Notes under the pieces: generated by a model
What the model was told of the DNA's origin: nothing
Databases searched by the model: none
Seen by the model: only the letters and a program-made list of their open reading frames with translations
Assembly (NCBI GenBank): GCA_023404715.1
Contig: JAEYAR010000095.1
Location: 1-9,976, forward strand
From: Bacillota bacterium
GTDB taxonomy: Bacteria > Bacillota > Clostridia > Christensenellales > Aristaeellaceae
Reading direction: 5' to 3'
DNA: 9,976 nucleotides
Program-made: the position numbers and the translations under genes
Shown here: positions 5,807 through 9,976 of the stretch, in pieces
Layout of the letters: each line of letters opens with the position of its first letter
Numbering within the stretch: the stretch's first letter is position 1

Positions 5807-6908
5807 ATGTCTGCGCATCCTTTATCAGTACTTTCAAAAGCTGTTGCCCCTCCCCGCGGATGTTGCCCGCGCAGAGGAGGCGGCTTTCCCCATCCCCGGC
5901 GCCGAGCGCGCGCACGTAGGCGGGCGCGTCGGACACGACGCGCACCGGCAGGCCGGTCGCGCGGCGCATATACCGTGCGGCCCGGCGCTTGTCCTCGCCG
6001 ATGACGCCGATCTCAAGGGGCGGCGCGGCGCAGCCCGCGATCGCCTGCGCGAAGGCTTTGAGCCGGTAGCCGCGATCCGAACGGTTATTGAACAGCAGGC
6101 GGTAGGGCCCCTGCCGCGCGCAGGCGTTCAGCGCCGCGAGGAAGCTCGCCGGGTCGTTCGCGGCGAAGGCGTTTTGCACGTGCAAGCGCCCTATGCGAAA
6201 AGCAGCGTACATCCCGATGTCCGGCTTTGTGTGCCGGATGCCGCGAATCGCCGTCTCCCGCGCGATGCACAGCGCGTCGCAAAGCGCCAGCACGAGCCGC
6301 GCGTTCTCCTCGTGCACGGGGAACGCGCAGTCCGCGAACGCCTCCATGTCGGGGGACTCTGCCGGCACGATGAGGCGTCCCGCATAGGGGCGAAAGCGCT
6401 CGTCGTGCGCGATGACGGCGGCGCCCTCGGGGATGGAGAGCGCGAGCGCCTGCACCGTCTCTTCCTCGGTGCGCCCGATCTCCTCGACGTGGTCGACGAA
6501 GACGTTGGTCATCAAAACGTACTGAGGCCGTACGAGCTTTTCCGCCATGAGGCGCTGGTTTTCCGGGCGCAGCGCCATGCACTCCACCACGATCGCCTCC
6601 GCCCCGCCCTTTGCCGCCAGACGCGCGAAGGGGAGCTGCTCCAGGATGTTCGCCGCGCGTTTTTTGCGGTAGTCGCGCTCGGTGCCGTCGGGCAGGATGA
6701 AGCGCGCCTGCGACCCGGTGGTCTTGGCGTACGTATGAATGCCCGCCTGGTTTAGAACGGAGGCGACCATGCGCGTGACGGTCGTCTTGCCGCGCGTCCC
6801 GTTGACAAGGATGCGCAGCGGTATTTTGGATAGCGCGCGCCTGTGCAGGCGGTTTTCGGCGATCCCCAGCAAAATCAGGAGACAGACCGCGATGGCGACG
6901 ATGATCAT
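5799..6908 (-). CDS. pgsB: Poly-gamma-glutamate synthase PgsB/CapB, ATP-dependent amide ligase
   Basis: A Mur-ligase-like enzyme that uses ATP to activate the gamma-carboxyl of a growing polyglutamate chain and add the next glutamate, at the inner face of the membrane with PgsC. The 369 residues begin with a membrane anchor (MIIVAIAVCLLILLG). The ATP-binding loop NGTRGKTT is at 36-43, followed by AKTTGSQARF (61-70). VECMALRPENQ (108-118) and TNVFVDHVEEIG (134-145) match the family (VSECMAVNP and VNVLEDH in Bacillus PgsB), and FNNRSDRG (273-280) corresponds to its NCRADR. CAGNIRGEG (346-354) is the conserved C-terminal motif. The start at 6908 gives the membrane-anchor N-terminus and has GGGGG about 6-7 bases upstream; a longer frame to 6971 adds a poor leader. 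No CapA/PgsA-type gene lies in the window. The polymer has not been demonstrated, so a related poly-amino acid is possible. Confidence 0.94.
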   Translation of the reverse strand: MIIVAIAVCLLILLGIAENRLHRRALSKIPLRILVNGTRGKTTVTRMVASVLNQAGIHTYAKTTGSQARFILPDGTERDYRKKRAANILEQLPFARLAAKGGAEAIVVECMALRPENQRLMAEKLVRPQYVLMTNVFVDHVEEIGRTEEETVQALALSIPEGAAVIAHDERFRPYAGRLIVPAESPDMEAFADCAFPVHEENARLVLALCDALCIARETAIRGIRHTKPDIGMYAAFRIGRLHVQNAFAANDPASFLAALNACARQGPYRLLFNNRSDRGYRLKAFAQAIAGCAAPPLEIGVIGEDKRRAARYMRRATGLPVRVVSDAPAYVRALGAGDGESRLLCAGNIRGEGQQLLKVLIKDAQTYV

Positions 6909-6988
6909 GCAAAAGCCCCCGTGTTTCACATTGGAGGAGGAAAGCGGGCCTTTTCCCTGTCCAGCACCCAAAAGACCGCCTGGATAGG

Positions 6989-7015
6989 GAAAAAGCCCGG
7001 AGGGACGGGGGCTTT
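6989..7015 (-). terminator. Rho-independent terminator after the C69 dipeptidase gene
   Basis: On the minus strand AAAGCCC (7015-7009) pairs with GGGCTTT (6998-6992) over a 10-base loop, and the stem runs into five Ts (6994-6990). It lies about 65 bases after the dipeptidase stop and about 80 bases before pgsB, so it should separate the hydrolase genes from the pgs genes. No clear promoter for pgsB was found in the remaining 80 bases. The rest of the 171-base gap shows nothing else. Confidence 0.6.
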
Positions 7016-7079
7016 ACGGGACGAACCGCCTGTAAAACCCCGCCCGCTCCGGATCAGGACGCGACCCTGCAAGGGCCTT

Positions 7080-8705
7080 TTACTTGGCCTCCTCCTCGGC
7101 TTCGCCGGGATTCCTGGGCGCGCCGTCGAGGATATTCTGCCACCACTCGGGATAAGGCGCCTGTTTCATGTCGATGCGGTTGAACATGTAGGTGCCGTAC
7201 AGTTCGTCGCCGAACTCGAGCCAGTAGTCATGCCACTCCTGCGCGTTGTTGTACGCGTAGGTCGTCAGCAGCTCGACGGCCTCGTCCCGCTTGCCCGCTT
7301 CGATCAGGGCCGCGGCGGCTTCCTGCATCTCGGCGGCCACGACGAACTGGGTATCCATGCGCCCGTCGCGCGCCTCATGGATTTCCTTGATCGCGCTGCG
7401 GTAGTTCTGCGTCGCGGTCTGCTGCACGTAGGAGGCGACCCACCACGCGCTGTCGCGGTCGAACTTGCCGTAACGGGTGCCGTTCTGGTAGATCTCGGGC
7501 AGGCGCGTCATGGAAGCCCACAGCGGGACGATGTAGGTAGAGTCCGCAGCGCCGTGGCCGTACCACACCAGGCACTTCGCCTCGTCCGGCAGCCAGCCCT
7601 TGACGTTGGCGAGCATCTGATAGGTGGCGCGGTACATGTTGATCGGGCGCTCCTTGTTGTACTCGTTGAGCGGGTTGCCGTAGGGGCCCGCCTCGGGAGA
7701 CAGGGAGACGTCGTAATCGGTGCCCTGGTAGTAGTCGCCGTTCATCGCGTAGACGTCCTTCATGGACAGCTTCTTCTCGGGGATGACGTACAGGGGATAA
7801 CGCTCCGCCTCCGGATCCAGGTTGAGGCTGGGCGCGACCAGGCTGAGCGCGCGCCACTCGCGGCGCCTGGAGCCCATGCTGCTGTTCGGCGCGTAGAGGG
7901 TGGCCGGCTCAAAGGGCTCGCCGCTCTCCTCGCTCCACATGCCGTTGTCGATCGCGAACTGCTTGAGGTTCGGCGACCACATGTAGTTTTCCGGGTCGTC
8001 GAAGTCGATTTCGTTGATGCGCGTGCGGTTGGCGCAGACGAAGAACGCGTCGTCCGGGATCCGCACGGCGCACCACAGGTCCAGGCCGTAGAACTCGGCG
8101 ATCCAGACCTCGTTGCCGTCGCAGACGTTGATGTTTTCAGCGTATGCGTTCCAGCCGTATTCCTCGACCAGGTCGCCCATGATCTGCACGGCCTCGCGCG
8201 CGGTCTTCGCCCGCTCCAGCGCGATGTGCTGCGCGTGGTAGCAGTCGATGATGCCGTTGTTCTTGTCAAACAACAGCTCCTTCACCTTCTTGCCGGCCTC
8301 GGTGCTGCTGTCGAAGCCGCACGTGGACTCGCCCATCGCCACGCCGTGTTCGTTGATGATGGAGTAGTTCGTGTGCAGGTATTGATAGGTGTCCTCCGGC
8401 TGCGGCATCTCGCCCAGCACGGTGCCGGAGCCGTAGTCCTTCACCGCGGGGAATTGGCCCCAATCGGCCCAGGTGTTGCCGTCCATGACGATGTCGCGCG
8501 TCACGTCCGGGCCGCCCTCCATCCGGGGGATGATCCAAAGACGGAAGTCGTCGCCGGTGGAGTCGCAGGTGTGGGTGACGATGGTGGACCCGTCCGCCGT
8601 CGCATCCTTGCCGATGCCGAACGTCGTACAGGCCATCGCGCTTTGTGAAAGCAAAGCGGTGATAAGCAATACGGACAGGATAAGCCCAAACAGTTTCCTC
8701 TTCAT
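7080..8705 (-). CDS. Exported C69 family dipeptidase (PepD/U34 type)
   Basis: An N-terminal-nucleophile cysteine hydrolase that releases dipeptides with broad specificity. The 541 residues open with a clear signal peptide (MKRKLFGLILSVLLITALLS, then QSAMA). Immediately after it comes CTTFGIGKDATADGS, whose Cys26 is the C69 nucleophile. Cleavage after Ala25 would expose that cysteine as the new N-terminus. INEHGVAMGESTCG (117-130) and ENINVCDGNEVWIAEFYGLD (190-209) are typical of the family, as is the C-terminal region with AWWVASYVQQTATQNY. Start: AAGGAG lies 10 bases before the ATG. The gene follows the M14-like hydrolase by 23 bases, so the two form an operon of exported hydrolases, closed by the terminator at 6989-7015. 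The substrate is unknown; peptides from cell wall or polymer turnover, or dietary peptides, are all possible. Confidence 0.92.
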   Translation of the reverse strand: MKRKLFGLILSVLLITALLSQSAMACTTFGIGKDATADGSTIVTHTCDSTGDDFRLWIIPRMEGGPDVTRDIVMDGNTWADWGQFPAVKDYGSGTVLGEMPQPEDTYQYLHTNYSIINEHGVAMGESTCGFDSSTEAGKKVKELLFDKNNGIIDCYHAQHIALERAKTAREAVQIMGDLVEEYGWNAYAENINVCDGNEVWIAEFYGLDLWCAVRIPDDAFFVCANRTRINEIDFDDPENYMWSPNLKQFAIDNGMWSEESGEPFEPATLYAPNSSMGSRRREWRALSLVAPSLNLDPEAERYPLYVIPEKKLSMKDVYAMNGDYYQGTDYDVSLSPEAGPYGNPLNEYNKERPINMYRATYQMLANVKGWLPDEAKCLVWYGHGAADSTYIVPLWASMTRLPEIYQNGTRYGKFDRDSAWWVASYVQQTATQNYRSAIKEIHEARDGRMDTQFVVAAEMQEAAAALIEAGKRDEAVELLTTYAYNNAQEWHDYWLEFGDELYGTYMFNRIDMKQAPYPEWWQNILDGAPRNPGEAEEEAK

Positions 8706-8728
8706 CTTTCCCTATCTCCTTCAAATTG

Positions 8729-9907
8729 TCAGATCTCAAACACTCTGGACGGATCCGCCGTTTCCGGATTGTACAGGTAATGCCCGCAGTCGTTTTCCAT
8801 GAGCTCCTCGTACGTTGGCCAGCTGACTACAACCTCCTTTTCCGGCATCATTTGATTCATCCAGCTGATGACTTCCAGCGCGCCGGACAGGTGGCGGCCC
8901 ACGCGATACTTCATGGGCGAGCCGGTCTCGGCGTCGTAGTCGACATAGGTCAGCCCCCGCTCGGAGGCGGTGCCGAGGAATTCATCCTTGCCCTCGGTCT
9001 GCAATTCCTCGGTCATAGGGCCGACGATCCAGTCCGTAAAGGGCTGCGGCGTCTCCATCAGCACGGCCAGCGTGTCGCTGAAGTCGCCCCATTCGCGGTG
9101 CGAAAGGCCGCGCAGCGTCTTGGGCGACGCCTCGCACTTCATGTAGAACTTGTCGGAGGACAGGCTCATCGAGGCCATCATGGCGATATCCAGCGCGCGG
9201 TCGTGCGCGACGTAGGTCTCGACCACCGGGTACATGACCGCCGCCTCGTGCGAGTCGATGGACAGGTCGATCTTTTCCGTGCGGATGAGCTCCATGATCG
9301 CGTAGCACACGCGCTCGATCAGCGATCCGTTTTCGCGGCCCGGGTAGCACCGGTTCACGTTGCGAATGTCCTGATAGGTGAGCTGCACATTGGATGGGTA
9401 GTGCCTGTAGGTGAACGGGTCCGGCCACGAATCGAGCGGATTCGCCCAGCGGTCGCCGTTCTTGTACTCGACGGTACCCCAGTCCGTCTCGACCTTGTAA
9501 TGGGTCGGGTACGCGTTGCCCAGCATGCCCAGCGTCGTCGCGCTGCGGTTGGCCTGCGGGATGATGAACACGCGGCCCTTTTCCACCTTGATGTTTTCCA
9601 GCATGACGTAGGCCGACAGGCTGGCGGCGGGCTCGTAAGGATGGGTGCCGCCCAGGTAGAGGACCGAGGCGCCCTCGACGCCGGAGTCAAAGACGAAGAT
9701 CGGCGTGTCGCCGAACGTCCCCTTCAGGCTTGGGACGTAGTCGCTGAGCATGCGCGTTTCCGTCAGCCCCTCCGCCGCGACGACCGTTTCCGGGGTGTGC
9801 CTGTAGGTGTAAAACTCCGCGCCGGCAACCCCCGCCAGCGTCAGCGCCAAGACCAGGCAGACGATCTTGACGATCATGCCCTTTGCGATATTCCCGGTTT
9901 TCGGCAT
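8729..9907 (-). CDS. Exported zinc hydrolase, succinylglutamate desuccinylase/aspartoacylase (M14-like) family
   Basis: A metallohydrolase of the AstE/AspA branch of the M14 carboxypeptidase superfamily, enzymes that remove an acyl or amino-acid group next to an acidic amino acid. The 392 residues begin with a hydrophobic segment (12-30) ending AGVAGA before EFYTY, a likely signal peptidase I site, so the enzyme acts outside the cell or stays membrane-anchored. Zinc ligands are H89 and E92 in GGTHPYEP (86-93) and H220 in DSHEA. N185-R186 in NRCYPG match the substrate-carboxylate-binding NR of AstE/AspA. E285 in LMETPQPF is the probable catalytic glutamate. Two GGAG sites precede the ATG at 9907 (5 and 10 bases). 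Cytoplasmic AstE and AspA have no signal peptide, so this is a different subgroup, and arginine catabolism is unlikely. Substrate not known. Confidence 0.85.
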   Translation of the reverse strand: MPKTGNIAKGMIVKIVCLVLALTLAGVAGAEFYTYRHTPETVVAAEGLTETRMLSDYVPSLKGTFGDTPIFVFDSGVEGASVLYLGGTHPYEPAASLSAYVMLENIKVEKGRVFIIPQANRSATTLGMLGNAYPTHYKVETDWGTVEYKNGDRWANPLDSWPDPFTYRHYPSNVQLTYQDIRNVNRCYPGRENGSLIERVCYAIMELIRTEKIDLSIDSHEAAVMYPVVETYVAHDRALDIAMMASMSLSSDKFYMKCEASPKTLRGLSHREWGDFSDTLAVLMETPQPFTDWIVGPMTEELQTEGKDEFLGTASERGLTYVDYDAETGSPMKYRVGRHLSGALEVISWMNQMMPEKEVVVSWPTYEELMENDCGHYLYNPETADPSRVFEI

Positions 9908-9922
9908 CTTCTCTCCACTCCT

Positions 9923-9976
9923 CTACTTAATCTGTAAAATTCGCAGGAGAAACGGGATGATGCAGTACGCGTACAC
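9923..9976 (-). CDS. C-terminus of an upstream gene, probably a membrane protein (partial)
   Basis: Reading leftwards from the window edge, one frame gives VYAYCIIPFLLRILQIK and a TAG at 9925-9923, 15 bases before the start of the M14-like hydrolase. The hydrophobic stretch followed by a short basic end resembles the last helix of a transporter or other integral membrane protein. The tight spacing suggests it is the first visible member of the hydrolase operon. With 17 codons the family cannot be named, and the other two frames also end or run through here. Confidence 0.4.
   Translation of the reverse strand: MYAYCIIPFLLRILQIK

Noticed and set aside
8625..8640. Lipoprotein signal at the N-terminus of the C69 dipeptidase
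   Set aside because: The residues before the cysteine (Ala-Met-Ala) fit a lipobox poorly, and that cysteine is needed as the catalytic nucleophile.
6843..8648. Very long plus-strand frame (601 codons) opposite the C69 dipeptidase, and similar long antisense frames at 1235-2200, 3189-4214 and 8726-9937
   Set aside because: These are shadows of GC-rich genes: low-complexity Arg/Ala/Val/His composition, no family resemblance, and well-identified genes on the other strand.

Overview
The window is GC-rich (roughly 60-65%), carries AGGAGG-type ribosome binding sites, and encodes an oxygen-sensitive two-subunit iron-sulfur L-serine dehydratase. Together with a PgsB/PgsC pair and exported C69 and M14-like hydrolases, this points to an anaerobic Bacillota, most likely a high-GC gut Clostridia lineage (inference; no rRNA is present). 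Everything is on the minus strand except the vanX-like gene near the left end.

Layout, left to right. The first 44 bases hold the start of a minus-strand gene for an exported protein. It is divergent from a plus-strand D-Ala-D-Ala dipeptidase (VanX family, 147-749). Bases 786-1313 hold the decayed remains of a REP-associated (IS200-like, Y1) transposase on the minus strand, with two inverted copies of a hairpin-forming repeat inside it. Next come sdaAA (1328-2185), sdaAB (2229-2891) and a GT4 glycosyltransferase (2958-4169). In transcription order these run glycosyltransferase, sdaAB, sdaAA, behind a good extended -10 promoter at 4226-4254. Two perfect hairpins lie between the glycosyltransferase and sdaAB.

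The right half holds a poly-gamma-glutamate-type locus read right to left: pgsB (5799-6908), pgsC (5372-5806) and a pgsW-like gene (4302-5375). Their ends overlap (ATGTATGA and ATGA), so they are translationally coupled. Upstream of pgsB is a terminator, preceded by a C69 dipeptidase (7080-8705) and an exported AstE/AspA-type (M14-like) zinc hydrolase (8729-9907). The last bases hold the 3' end of another gene with a hydrophobic C-terminus.

How they may fit together: PgsB and PgsC build and export a polyglutamate-type chain, and the PgsW-like protein belongs to the same system. The two exported hydrolases next door could trim or recycle peptides or amide-linked glutamate outside the cell. That link rests on gene order alone. 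VanX-type cleavage of D-Ala-D-Ala and serine deamination are separate functions. No CRISPR array, tRNA, rRNA or intact mobile element was seen.
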